From NCBI GenBank assembly GCA_013176395.1, contig JABMLP010000041.1:39545-103544 (forward strand): 64,000 bases of DNA. Reading direction: 5' to 3'. Origin of the DNA: Venturia oleaginea (lineage: Eukaryota > Ascomycota > Dothideomycetes > Venturiales > Venturiaceae). The notes below the pieces were generated by a model. That model was not told the origin of the DNA. It did not search any database and saw only the letters and a program-made list of their open reading frames with translations. Made by a program: the position numbers and the translations under genes. Positions 11,333 to 21,134 of this stretch are shown here, one piece after another. The stretch's first letter is position 1. The number at the start of each line of letters is the position of its first letter.

Positions 11333-11539
11333 TATCTGAAGTTGGAACAACACCAAATGTGAGAGGTAAACTGAGGTAAGATATCGATTCAATGAGTGAC
11401 TGCATGCCCTCAAACCGAGTGGAAAATGAGGGCTATATATACACTATTGAAAGTACTGAAATAGGTTCTGATGGCTCGGTCGGTCTTGAGGCCGCCGGAG
11501 ATATCACCATATTGCACCATATTACACCATATTGCAACA
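11333..11539 (-). repeat. 5' LTR of Copia A
   Basis: This 207-bp copy is nearly identical to 5923-6129. It is followed by the CATAC target duplication on its outer side and by the primer-binding site on its inner side. Confidence 0.9.
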
Positions 11540-11544
11540 CATAC

Positions 11545-11843
11545 CTCAGGGCGTGATTAAGGTGACGTTCGCATGGCAGGATTCGAAGGTTCTTCATTGA
11601 TATCTCTGATCATGTTTCATTTGGGCTGCGTTATGAGTACTGGATATGAAATAACACAAAAGTGATTGATGAAGTACAGATATCACTGTATAGGTTCGTA
11701 GTCACGGCGATAATTTGACTACAAAATCTGGCGTTCAACATAGTTCTCAATCTTGGCTTTGCACCAAAATATAATCCCTTTCTCATAAAATCAGCAACTA
11801 CAATATCGAATGAATGGTGTTTAGTAAGTGCACAGTTCCTTTA
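11545..11843. other. Spacer between Copia A and the nested pogo element
   Basis: About 300 bp with no recognised gene or repeat. It ends at the TA target dinucleotide of the next element. Confidence 0.5.
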
Positions 11844-13020
11844 ACGTGTTTCACCATTCACTTGGCCACCCCACTCACTTGGCCACCCAACCAAAAAGTC
11901 TAATCCCTTCGTACAATTATCGCGATAATGTCAACACCAACACCCGGATCGGCTTGCAAAGAGGCTAGATTGCTTCTTGCGAAGCAGAGCTTTCAAACGA
12001 ATCCAAATTTAAGTCAACGTCAAATCTCAGCGTCGTACGATATTCCTCGATCTACACTTCAGTCTCGTCTTCAAGGTGGTAAACCACGAAGCGAATCTAA
12101 CCACCAAAAGACAAAGTTACAAATACATGAAGAGCAGGCTCTGGTTCAGTGGATCCTAGACCTTGATCGACGAGGATTTCCGCCCCAAATTATCGACGTA
12201 CGACGAATGGCAAACGCTTTACTCGAAAAACGCGGTAGGAATCCTCCACCGTCATTAGTCGGGAAGAACTGGGTATCCCGCTTCATCAACGCTCAGCCGG
12301 AGCTTTGTACGAAGTGGAATCGTAAATTCCATTCACAGCGTGCAAAATGCGAAGATCCAGCGAGAATCAACGCGTGGTTTCAGCGTGTTGAAGAGACGCC
12401 CTCACCACCAGGTACACCCCATGGAGTAGCGCCACAGTGGACGTCAGAAACTCCTCGTACGATAGCTCAGCTTGAGCAGCAGGCTCAGCTCGTCCGAAAT
12501 CTTCTTCATCGCCAATCTCAGAGCCCAAGTAGTCAAGCAATTGGTCAACTCATCAAAGGATGTCAAGTCGCAATGAATTCAGCAGTAATACTTGCAGAAG
12601 ATAATAGGAAGCTTCGTACAGAGAACCAACGACGAAAACAGAATCAACAGTATCGTAGACGATATATTGCATATGGAGGCGTTTTACAAGCTCAACAGGG
12701 TCAGTTCTTGGTCGAGGGATGCGAAAATAGCTCTAGAGATAGTGTTCAAGATCAGGAAGTCGTCGTACGACAGCGAGCTGTTAGATGATACAGCCGCTGT
12801 TGGATGATACCACAATTTCAGTTAGCCGCAAAGTGGATATCGGTGGCATACAGCCGTCGGAATCATGTACCCGTCTTTTGATTTCAAAGCAATCACATCT
12901 GTATAACTATCGCTCGATCACCGGTTCATTTTGAACCTCATGCAATCCTAAGGGGATGTTCGAGAACTCTATGCAATATGCAAATATGGAGATTTTAAGC
13001 GCGGCCGTTCAAAACGCATA

Positions 13021-14156
13021 ACGTAATTCACTAGCGAGCGGGCCACACCACCGAGCGGGCTACCGAATCGATCATTTCATCTTTGCAAGCCTCTACACCA
13101 CCACCTCATCCACCTCATGCCTTCTAAAGCCCAGCAAGAAGGCCGATTACTTCTTGCTCTTCAAGCCTATCAAAAAGGCCAAATCACAACTATTTGCCAA
13201 GCTGCATTAGCTTATAATGTACCATACAGTACCCTCAAATATCGCCTCTCTGGACGCGTTGCACGCGTCGAAACGCGCGCAAACAGCCACAAACTTACTC
13301 CCACAGAGGAAGAAGTCTTAACTCAATGGATTATCTCAATGGATAATCGAGGCTATCCTGCTCGAGTCTGTGCAGTACAGAATGCGGCGAAATTACTGCT
13401 TCAACAACGCGTCGGTCCCTCAGCCTCAATCGGTATCAACTGGTCTGCCAGGTTCATCAAGCGACAGCCTACCCTGCAATCGAGATTCAATCGCAAGTAC
13501 GATTATCAGCGTGCTCAATGCGAAGATCCAGAGCTTATCGGAGCCTGGTTTCGGCTTGTGAGTAATACAATTCAGAAATACGGCATTCAAGAGGAGGATA
13601 TCTATAACTTCGATGAGACTGGCTTTGCAATGGGTATTGCAAGCACATCACGCGTCCTTACTACCTCAGATCGACGGGGCAAGCCACCTCAATTACAGCC
13701 AGGCGATCGGGAGTGGGTTACAGCAATTGAAGCGACTGTTGGCAGATGAGAATGAGAAATTGAGAGCAGCGAATGAGAGGCAAAAGAGGAAGAGAGCAGT
13801 CAAAAAAAAGCAGATCTCAAAGAAAATAACACTTACAGTTGCAGAGGCACAAGGCCTGATGGAGAATACTGTACAGCAGCCTATACAGGCAAGTGTTGCT
13901 CCTATACAGCAAACAGTTGTTGCAACAGCCTCGTCATCAAGTAGTGCAAGTCAAGGGAATTGCTTTGGTTTACCTAGTTGTTTTGTATGTAAGGGCTTTG
14001 ACCATGCTGCGAGCGATTGCCCTAAATATCGATAATCTTCTGTATAATAGATAGTCTTGATTAATAAAGGCGTTGTGGTGGTGTAAGCTTGCAAAGATGA
14101 GATGATCGATTCGGTGGCCCGCTCGGTGGTGTGGCCCGCTCGCTAGTGAATTACGT
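13021..14156 (+). mobile_element. Pogo 2: 1.1-kb non-autonomous pogo/Fot element
   Basis: Inverted repeats of about 65 bp begin ACGTAATTCACTAGCGAGCG and are flanked by TA on both sides (13019-13020 and 14157-14158). Like pogo 1, the left repeat includes internal direct GAGCGGGC copies. It sits inside the Harbinger element, about 70 bp from its left end, so it inserted last. Its transposase gene is internally deleted. Confidence 0.93.
13117..14035 (+). pseudogene. Pogo 2 transposase with internal deletion
   Basis: The ATG at 13117 opens 210 residues: Psq-type helix-turn-helix, CENP-B-type DNA-binding domain (NSHKLTPTEEEVLTQWI to QPTLQSRFNRKYDYQRAQCE), and the start of the catalytic domain with the first catalytic Asp (NFDETGFAMG). 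Just after PGDREWVTAIE the frame jumps into the C-terminal region and stops at 13749. The C-terminal part is read in another frame to 14035: a basic coiled coil (LLADENEKLRAANERQ) and a CCHC knuckle (CFVCKGFDHAASDC). The DILDGH and LQPLDV catalytic blocks are missing. Unlike pogo 1, the deletion here is out of frame. Confidence 0.88.
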
Positions 14157-14384
14157 TATTGGCCGCGCATATTCTTTAACGTGTTCAAAAGCGCAATATG
14201 CAGCTAGAATATGTAGAATTAAATAGACCAATTGATACCCTGTATATTACGGCGGTGAGCGTAGATAGTTAGCTTCTTAGTGTCGTACTTGTGGCGTCAA
14301 CCTGGTAAAATCTGATGAGTTAGTAGCTATCACTACTACCACTAATATCGTTACTTTTGAGATACTACATACGTTGCATTATAC

Positions 14385-15421
14385 AATGACCCGCCGTTCT
14401 AGAGATCGCAAATCAACTGTACCCTTTGGCGGGCGTTCTACGTCGCCAGAGGGCGCCGAAATTGGCTCCCAAAAGCCCGCGGAGGAGCCTCAAAAAACAG
14501 CCTCGAAAAAGGGCTGCTACTGCTATACCAAGTATTAGCAAGAATAAGAAGAAAGCCAAAGAAGATACTGCAATAGACCCAGCATTGCAGTCGACTTATC
14601 CGGACCCTACCAGCGCCCTCGATAGTCCTACATCGCCGTTCCCTCCACCTACACCTCCAAGTACACAACCTCTAAGTACACAACCTTCAAGTACACAACC
14701 TTCAAGTACACAACCTTCAAGTACACAACCTTCAAGTACAAAACCTTCAAGTACACAACCTCCAAGTATACAACCTCCAAGTATACAACCACGAGATAGA
14801 AGCGTTTCAGTGCGGTCAACAACCGAATCTACTTCTGCTCGAAGCCTTGCGGCTAGAGACAAGACTCTTACGCGTAGTGAGAGTTCTACGCCTACGCCTT
14901 CGTCATCAGCGTCGAAAAAGAAGGAGAAGCAAGCGAATTATCCGTGGAAATCACCGACCCTCCTTGCCATGATTGATTCCTTTGTAGAGTCAAAGAACTG
15001 TGGTCTACAGAATGGCGCTTCTTGGAAGGATGAGGCATACGATAACGCTTGTATTGGAGTAGATCAAGCGCAGAAAAACCCGGCAGCTCCGCCTATGACA
15101 AAAGAGAGACTGGTTAGCAAGTGGCAGACGATAAAGAACAGTTGGAATGCATATTGCGCTCACTACGGCAACCCGGGTCACTGCTCTGGGTGGACTCGAA
15201 ATGGGACTCGCGAGAATGGCGTTCTTCGCGATTATCCTCACATCGAGCCAGGTGTCCTTGTGAATGACGTAGAGACGATGAAGGCACACTATAAGAAGTA
15301 CAGAGAGTGCTTCAAGTCAAGTCAAAGCTACCAGAGAATATGGATGCTATCGTTTCCAAGTGTTGCGCATCTTTTAATACCAATGTTAGGCGAATTGACC
15401 TTTTGTAGGTTGCGTTATTAG
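14385..15421 (+). pseudogene. Harbinger-associated Myb/SANT-like DNA-binding protein, frameshifted
   Basis: An ATG at 14385 (MTRRSRDRKSTVPFGGR) reads about 42 plausible residues and then, around the A-run at 14500, must shift frame to continue as RAATAIPSISKNKKK. The shifted frame is open to 15421. It contains a Pro/Ser/Thr repeat region and, near the end, a Myb/SANT-like trihelix domain (YPWKSPTLLAMIDSF, LVSKWQTIKNSWNAYCAHYG). The domain is followed by a truncated, unrelated-looking tail. In PIF/Harbinger elements the partner protein of this type helps bring the transposase to the nucleus and to the ends. Here the frameshift and the lost C-terminus make function unlikely. Confidence 0.75.
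14655..14792 (+). repeat. 15-bp in-frame minisatellite
   Basis: About nine copies of a 15-bp unit, CAAGTACACAACCTT, encode PSSTQ repeats in the Myb/SANT-like protein. The period of three codons preserves the frame. Confidence 0.85.
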
Positions 15422-16120
15422 GAAGATTGCTGGAATTCGAGGTGTTGTTTAGACCCTAACGGCTGCAAGGCGGGATCTTCAGCCTTACCTGTTGTCAAAA
15501 TGGTCGTCTACTTCCCGCCCCTGTTCAGTAACCTCGTACTGATCGGATTATAATGATTTTGAATGCGTTGCATTCAGCGTTTGCAGGGCTTCTTAATAAA
15601 TAATATTTTGCCTAAAACTGTAAGGTGCTACTCACTCCAGCTAGCTCTGAAGTCGAGGTATTAGAATAGACCGTCCGGCGCTCGGATACTATACCCTGAA
15701 TTAAACCCTGTTATTTTACCATATTTTACCACAACAGAATACACGTTACTCCTAAGCTTATCGCTAGAGATAGCCCAAACAGAACTTAATACTGTTAAGT
15801 ACTTAGAATTTTTATAACTTCCCGATTGTTTTGAGCCTACAATTGCCTGAATTGAAGGTGGTGGCGTTGGTGTAGAAAGGATTGTATATAGACCTCAGTT
15901 CTTGTCCAAAAGTTGACCGGAATATATTCAAAAAACGTGTATTTACAACCTTAGCTCCGATTCTTGACAACAAACTTCGTAACTATACATATTACTCTTC
16001 ATCCACATCGTCCTCCTCTATATTATCTATTCCAGACGACTCTGCCGCTCTGGAGGCTCACTGCGACGGCCTCTTTCCTGGAGAACTAGCCGATAAGTAT
16101 CCCAAATCTCCGTGGCTATT
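15422..16120. other. Non-coding interval inside Harbinger
   Basis: AT-rich sequence between the 3' ends of the two convergent Harbinger genes. No further gene was recognised. Confidence 0.5.
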
Positions 16121-17428
16121 CTATCTGTCATTTTTGTGCACTTGACGTCCCATTGCAGTAGCGTCAATATCACTCCAAAACTCAGCTTGAGGAGCGCTAT
16201 TCTGCTGAGCTACGGCTCTCTCGACGAGTATCTCCTCATACAACTTCGCCGCCTCTGTGCCAGGCCTCGCATCTTTGAGCTTCCTCCACTCCTTCTTCGG
16301 CTTGCCTCCATGGCCATTGATCCAGTTATGAACTGCGGATAGGGCGTATACAATCTTGGTTTAAGTCTTTAAGCTGATGCCATCACGAGCTGTTCGGAAT
16401 ATCTGGAATCGGCTTTTCAGTACACCGTACACCCTCTCCACCACGTTGCGAAGCTTCGCGTGTCATAGATTGAACAACTCCTCTTTGTTCTGTGGTTTCT
16501 TGACGCCTTTTCTCCATTCTGCAAGATGATAGCGAGTCCGTATGTACGGCGCAAGAAGTAAGCCACCATAGCCATCCTTTTTCGAGTATCCAGCATTTGC
16601 TAACCAAAATCTACCGCGAGGCGAATTCATTAGGCCTTCTTGACGAGCAGCATTGAACACAGTCGCGTCATGAGCGGTTCCCTCCCATCCTCCGTACACC
16701 AACTTGAAGTTCATATCGAAATCTACAACCCCGAGGACATTCTGCGCAAGGAAGCTTTTGCGATAACGAAAAGCGCTATCCTTACCATCTCGGTCGCGAT
16801 CTTTGCCCTTCACGGAACAATATATCAAGGTCCCGTCTACAGCACCGATACAATCGTCGAAATAGGGTGACATCTTGCCCGGCAGCTCCAGAATCTTCGC
16901 TGGGATCGGAATGTCCTCGTCAGGTTCGTACATTTTGATATTATGAGCTGCTAGTTTCACCAAGGCATTCAGTACTTCGTGGAAGAATGTCGATACTTGG
17001 CTGACACCAAGCTTCCAGTGAGCCCCGGCAGTTCGCATTGGACACCCTGAGCCGGCGATATACAAGAAGATTCCGAGTTTGGCATCCACGCCGACATGTC
17101 GCGACCTCTCGAGCTTGGTGTTGTCCTTGAGCCACTTCGTAAGTGACTCGAATTGGTACCGGGTAAGTCGTGTCTCTGTACGTAGAGTCTCTGGATGACC
17201 TTGTAACAGCTCCGCTATAAGTGCATTCGCATAGCCAGGGTCGGTGAACTGCTGTATTCGATTGCGGCGTCTCCGCAAGGCCCGCCGCCTCCCACGCTCA
17301 ATACGAGTCTCCGCACGCTCGTATTTGCCGACCTCATTGCGCAGAATATACTGGATGACCTCATCGATCACTGCCTCCCTCTCATCATAATCAGACTCGT
17401 CGGTAGGTGGGCTGTTGCAGTTGCTCAT
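16121..17428 (-). pseudogene. PIF/Harbinger DDE transposase with two premature stops
   Basis: The ATG at 17428 (MSNCNSPPTDESDYDERE) begins a 435-codon frame ending at 16121. It has a basic N-terminal region, a helix-turn-helix-like segment (LTRYQFESLTKWLKDNT, GVSQVSTFFHEVL), and the DDE core. The first D is in GAVDGTLIYC, the second in GTAHDATVF, and the Glu in NVVERVYGVLKSRF. The C-terminus keeps the family block VHNWINGHGG. Two stops interrupt it: TGA at 16463-16465 where relatives have Arg (from CGA), and TAA at 16361-16363 where Gln is expected (from CAA). Both are C-to-T changes, and the first removes the catalytic Glu. No frameshift is seen. Confidence 0.9.
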
Positions 17429-17924
17429 AATGTGTGGTTTTTAAGGTGTTGCACGGCGATCTGGCAGATTTTTTCGTGCATATTGGCATAGCCAAAAAGG
17501 TCGAATAGAATATGCAGATTTCATATGGAGCACTGATTGGCTGCAGTCAAATAGCCGCGCTGAATTCTACATATTCTGCATATTGCATATTTTGCATATT
17601 GGGGCTAAAAAACTCTCGAACACGTCGCTAATCTCGAGGCCATATGCAGAAAATCTCCATATTTGCATATTGCATAGAGTTCTCGAACATCCCCTAAATC
17701 TTTATCTTTTCACTGTGTATCATTCAAGACGAGCATTACCAACATGTAGTGGCTGCGGTATTCAAGGTCATAAGATTGATCGATGCCCAAATACATAAAG
17801 AATGTATTGTTAGAATTATTTTAATAATAGCTGCATTGGTGGGAGGTTTATCGCACGATGACTTAAGATTTAGTGGTTGGGGTGGCCAAGTGAGTGGGGC
17901 GGCCAAGTGAGTGGTGAAGCACGT

Positions 17925-20195
17925 TAGTAAGGTGGTCATTAATCATCAATTGGAGCTTCTATTAACTGTTATACACAGGGAGAATCTCACGCTCTCTAAT
18001 TCGTCGTCGCCGTCGCATTCGCGCCGAACCAAAACAAAACTCCCTCTCCTCACAAGCATTACCTCCCTCTCACTCCGATCGGCGAAGCAGACCACGAAAC
18101 CAACCTCGCGCCCTCCTTAATCCTTGGCAAATCCTGCCGCCGCATCGAACATCTCGTTATGACACCCTCTCTCACTTACCACTAGCAACTTACTTTGGCC
18201 GATATCTCCAGTCTTCGAACAACCTTCTCCTCCTCCGGCATCCATCACTGACAGAAAGTACTTCTGGTGCATCCATTGGACATACCTTATCGGGGAAGGC
18301 AACCTTTCCCTCTTCCGTTCTTCGACATAAATTTATGCGACCAACAAGCCAAAGCGACTTCGGAGGCCAACCAGCCTGGATCGAAGACTTCTGGGCATAG
18401 CTGGGCATAGCTGGGCATAGCAACGAGCCTGCTACGCATGATAAACCTCACGCTGGGAGATACAACTGTCTTCTAGGTCACAATCCATGCCGGAACGGAG
18501 TAATTTCCCCTGCATACTTCAATGTCTCCTGATTGACAAAGCATCTCGCCAACTGTTTCAAATTACTGGACAGCAGTTCAGGACGATGGGTGTCTCGTAA
18601 TCAAAATTTAAAACAAGGCTAATCATCCGCACTGAATCTTGTGAGCAGCACCGGTTAGATGATACAGCCGCATACGGCCATTGTGAGATGATACAGCCGC
18701 ATACGGCCATTGTGAGATGATACAGCTGTATACGGCCGTCAGAGTCACGTACCCTCGTTTTGAAGCTGCATACGGCCGTCAGAGGCATATCCCCTCGTTT
18801 TGATTTCAGACCACTCGAATCTGTATAACTATCGCTCGATCACCGGTTCATTTTGAACCTCATGCAATCCTCAATCTTCATCTTTTCACTGTGTATCATT
18901 CGAGAGCACCCGCGCCTCCCATTTCTATCTTTTACTAACCAACAACTTTACGATCCTGGAAAGCAGACACATCCATATCGTCAACTTCTGACAAGCTCGC
19001 AGATGTCATCATGCTGACCTGGCTAAGATGCAGCCTGAGCCAGTCTACGTTACTTCAAGGACCGCTTCAATAGTGAACCATCAATCTATCATGCAACCTT
19101 AGTCACTCCGCCAGCTACAGCTCCTATCACAATGCCTGTATCTCCACCAGAACCAGCAGAGCCGTCAATCGATTTCAGGAAGAGCTGGCCTATACCTTAA
19201 AACAACTCGACCCGTCGAAGGAGTTTCACTCAAATGGAAGAACTACATTCACCCATCGCTTCGTACATATTTCTCTGACCACAGTTTTCATAATATTGGC
19301 GAATCTGGTTGGAATACTTTTTGGACAAACGATTGGAACGGAAAGCCTTGATGTTCGAGCAGTTGGATATAAATTTGTCTCGGCGGTGGATTGTACCTCA
19401 GAAGGATGGGAGGAAGCGTTTCGTTTTATTACAACCGTCGTCGTCGCGCTTCGTCTAGGCCGTAACAACCCAGATCCTCCTCTCCCTCTCGTCCAAGCAT
19501 TCTTGAATCAGCAGAATGCAGTAGAAATGATACATCGCCTTGGTTTCAACCGTCTTTCGCGCTCGTGGAGAAAAAGGGCTTGTAGATGAGGCATCGTAGA
19601 GTTCAACTGCGGTCGGTGGGAGAGAATGGAGCTGCTGCTCTACGGTTTTGGAGGCATTGAGCGTAGTTAGATTATCAGAATGGAACTTTGCGTTCTCGTA
19701 CAATCTTTGGCCTCAATCGTGTTGAGAATAGCTTCGATTTGAGGCTCATCTTTTGCTCAGCGGCGATACATGAGCATAGACAGATCATCAGAATAGGCGA
19801 TTGCGCTTTCGTTCGTATCTTTGCCGTCAATTACAGTGAAAATAGCTCTGATCTAGAGCTCGCGGCTTGCAAAGAACGACCACACTTCTCAATCTCGCAT
19901 CACAACTGCTGGCTCATTGAATATAGCCCAGATCTTGCATCTTTCAAGCAAGAACAGTTCAAATCAACCTTTGACCGCTGAAAAACGCCTCCCGACTCTA
20001 GAAGGGCACCAATCCAGCCCGGATCTCTGCTTCCCACGTGTCTATCTCGGCCCCAGGCATCCAGGCCATCCCCCACGATAACGTGACATCTGGATTAGCC
20101 AGCCAATAGCACCCTCCCCTCAACCGGATGCCCATACTGCGGCCCTCATCGTATCCACTTGAGCTTACTCACCATGGTCTGTGCTGGGCTTCGAG
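17925..20195. other. About 2.3 kb without a recognised gene
   Basis: The interval contains a three-copy 10-bp repeat (CTGGGCATAG at 18391-18420) and a solo LTR (18653-18905). The rest, including a short open frame on either strand at 19.3-19.7 kb, could not be tied to any family. The last 200 bp before U6 probably hold its promoter. Confidence 0.5.
18653..18905 (+). repeat. Solo LTR (TGTTRGATGATAC family), copy 2
   Basis: It starts GGTTAGATGATACAGCC and ends GTATCATTCGAGA, with the 5-bp duplication GCACC on both sides (18648-18652 and 18906-18910). It shares most of its interior with 12779-17729, such as ACTATCGCTCGATCACCGG. Near its start it has extra tandem copies of a roughly 28-bp segment containing ATACAGCCGCATACGGCCAT, which make it longer (253 bp). 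Confidence 0.78.
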
Positions 20196-20248
20196 ATTAA
20201 TACTTAAAGCTGCCCTCCTTCCCTCCTTCCCCTTCTTCTTCTTCTTCA

Positions 20249-20464
20249 GTTCTACGGAACATTTGGGTCAGTCTCCCAACTTTCCAGCTTCCTCTAGATC
20301 TTCTGCTAACATCACTCCAGTCAATTTGCAACAATACAGAGAAGATTAGCATGGTAAGTTCCATTTCCAGCTTCTCTTCCTTCCAAACAGCATTTCTAAC
20401 TTCATTCACAGGCCCCTGCACTAAGGATGACACGCTCAATCAAAGAGAAGCAACAAATTTTTTC
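20249..20464 (+). ncRNA. U6: U6 spliceosomal snRNA gene with two mRNA-type introns
   Basis: Exon 1 (20249-20266) is GTTCTACGGAACATTTGG, the 5' stem-loop. Exon 2 (20321-20353) contains AATACAGAGAAGATTAGCAT, with the ACAGAG box that pairs with the 5' splice site and the catalytic AGC triad. Exon 3 (20412-20464) starts GCCCCTGCACTAAGGATGAC, forms the internal stem-loop and ends in seven Ts, an RNA polymerase III terminator. Joined exons give about 100 nt, the usual U6 length, and restore ACATTTGG-TCAATTTG and AGCATG-GCCCCTGC. Intron 1 (54 nt) is GTCAGT...TGCTAAC...CCAG and intron 2 (58 nt) is GTAAGT...TTCTAAC...ACAG. Both have a good branch site about 10-15 nt from the 3' end. A TA-rich stretch at about 20196-20208 may serve as the upstream promoter. 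U6 introns are known in several fungi. Confidence 0.95.
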
Positions 20465-20938
20465 ATTGATGGCACTTAACTTCGGTTGGGACATTGAAGA
20501 AGAATCTCTTTTTTCTTTTCATGCTTAACTTGTTGTGATATGATTGCTGTTCTTTTGACGTGACTTGCGTTGTTGTTTGCTGCGTGAGTTCTTGATTCGC
20601 GACGTGCTTCTTGTTGTTTCTTGTTTCAGGTTTGGAATCATGCAATCTACGCGTGTGTCTCTGCTCTCGAGATGAAAGCTCTTGCTAAACTGTGTAACGC
20701 TATTATCTATAGATATTAGACCATGTAGAGAGGACGAGATCATCTTTTCGTATGCGAACGTGAGTGTGAAGATCCAGTCTGCTGTATTTCCCTCGATTTG
20801 ACTGTTGTGATATGATTGACATGTTCTTGATGTGTAACATGCTGAAGTTTGTCCTGAAGGTTTTGGTTTTGTGAGAGCATCGTGTACGTCTGCATCTCTG
20901 GCTATGAAAACCTTAATCGGCTTCTGACGAGATTTCAA

Positions 20939-21078
20939 TGTATTGAGAGAACTGCACGAGGCTTCAATTGAGAGGCGATGAAGCCACCTAATATACAGAA
21001 GATTGACGCTTTAACATGGCCCCTTAATCTCTCTCTCTGAAACGCCAATGTACGGCAATTGATGCGGCAGTCTTGTCA
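20939..21078 (-). repeat. Candidate 3' LTR of Copia B
   Basis: In the element's sense this begins TGACAAGACTGCC, directly after a polypurine-like CAGAGGGTG, and contains a TATA-like CTGTATATTAGG. A plausible end is ...CTCAATACA. No partner copy was found in the window because the 5' end of the element is lost, so the outer boundary is a guess. Confidence 0.4.
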
Positions 21079-21134
21079 CACCCTCTGAGTGAACTCAAAC
21101 CAGTTGAGTACACTGAAGGATCCTACAAAATTCA

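Larger units (their letters stand above)
5923..11539 (-). mobile_element. Copia A: near-complete Ty1/Copia LTR retrotransposon
   Basis: This 5617-bp element has two 207-bp LTRs, a primer-binding site, a gag-pol reading frame and a polypurine tract, all on the minus strand. It is flanked by a perfect 5-bp target duplication, CATAC (5918-5922 and 11540-11544). The two LTRs differ at only one position seen by eye (5980: G on the left, A on the right), so the insertion is recent. The coding region carries one frameshift in RNase H, so this copy probably cannot move on its own. It encodes the usual Copia order Gag, protease, integrase, reverse transcriptase, RNase H. Confidence 0.95.
12952..17694 (-). 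mobile_element. PIF/Harbinger DNA transposon
   Basis: The terminal inverted repeats begin GGGGATGTTCGAGAACTC and extend for about 45 bp, at 12952 and, inverted, ending at 17694. The flanking 3-bp duplication is TAA (12949-12951 and 17695-17697), matching the TWA target of PIF/Harbinger. The element is about 4.7 kb including an inserted 1.1-kb pogo copy. It carries the two genes expected of the superfamily, in convergent orientation: a Myb/SANT-like DNA-binding protein (+) and a DDE transposase (-). Both are damaged. Confidence 0.93.
12779..17729 (+). repeat. Solo LTR (TGTTRGATGATAC family), split by Harbinger
   Basis: The LTR occupies 12779-12951 and 17698-17729. It starts TGTTAGATGATAC and ends GTATCATTCAAGA, with imperfectly inverted ends. 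Both sides carry the 5-bp duplication CGAGC (12774-12778 and 17730-17734). Related copies, each with 5-bp duplications, lie at 18653-18905 and 27360-27574. It interrupts the pogo 1 frame and is itself interrupted by the Harbinger element at TAA. Confidence 0.8.
11928..17798 (+). pseudogene. Pogo 1 transposase lacking the DDE domain, split by an LTR insertion
   Basis: The ATG at 11928 opens a protein with an N-terminal Psq-type helix-turn-helix (about residues 8-50), then a CENP-B-type DNA-binding domain (KLQIHEEQALVQWILDLD to QPELCTKWNRKF, about 60-145). At about residue 160 it jumps straight from FQRVEE into the C-terminal coiled-coil region (TPRTIAQLEQQ, LIKGCQVAMN), so the roughly 200-residue catalytic domain is absent. 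The frame is cut at 12779 by the solo LTR. Beyond the insertion and its CGAGC duplication the same frame resumes at 17735 and ends with a CCHC zinc knuckle (CSGCGIQGHKIDRC) and a stop at 17798. Before the LTR insertion it therefore encoded an in-frame DNA-binding and zinc-knuckle protein of about 306 residues without catalytic residues. Full-length relatives have about 500. Confidence 0.85.
11844..17924 (+). mobile_element. Pogo 1: internally deleted pogo/Fot element carrying three nested insertions
   Basis: The terminal inverted repeats begin ACGTG(T/C)TTCACCA and contain two direct copies of CACTCACTTGGCC within about 55 bp. They lie at 11844-11900 and, inverted, at 17868-17924. TA dinucleotides flank both ends (11842-11843 and 17925-17926), the Tc1/mariner-pogo target duplication. 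Without the inserted solo LTR and its contents the element would be about 1.1 kb. Its single gene has lost the catalytic domain, so it could only move with a transposase supplied in trans. Confidence 0.9.

Noticed and set aside
19296..19703. Opposed open frames of about 80-97 codons
   Set aside because: Neither strand gives a recognisable domain or gene structure; left as unannotated sequence.
20525..20938. 137-codon minus-strand frame between U6 and Copia B
   Set aside because: Low-complexity Ser/Gln/Lys composition with no motif; it may be a remnant next to the presumed LTR but cannot be supported.
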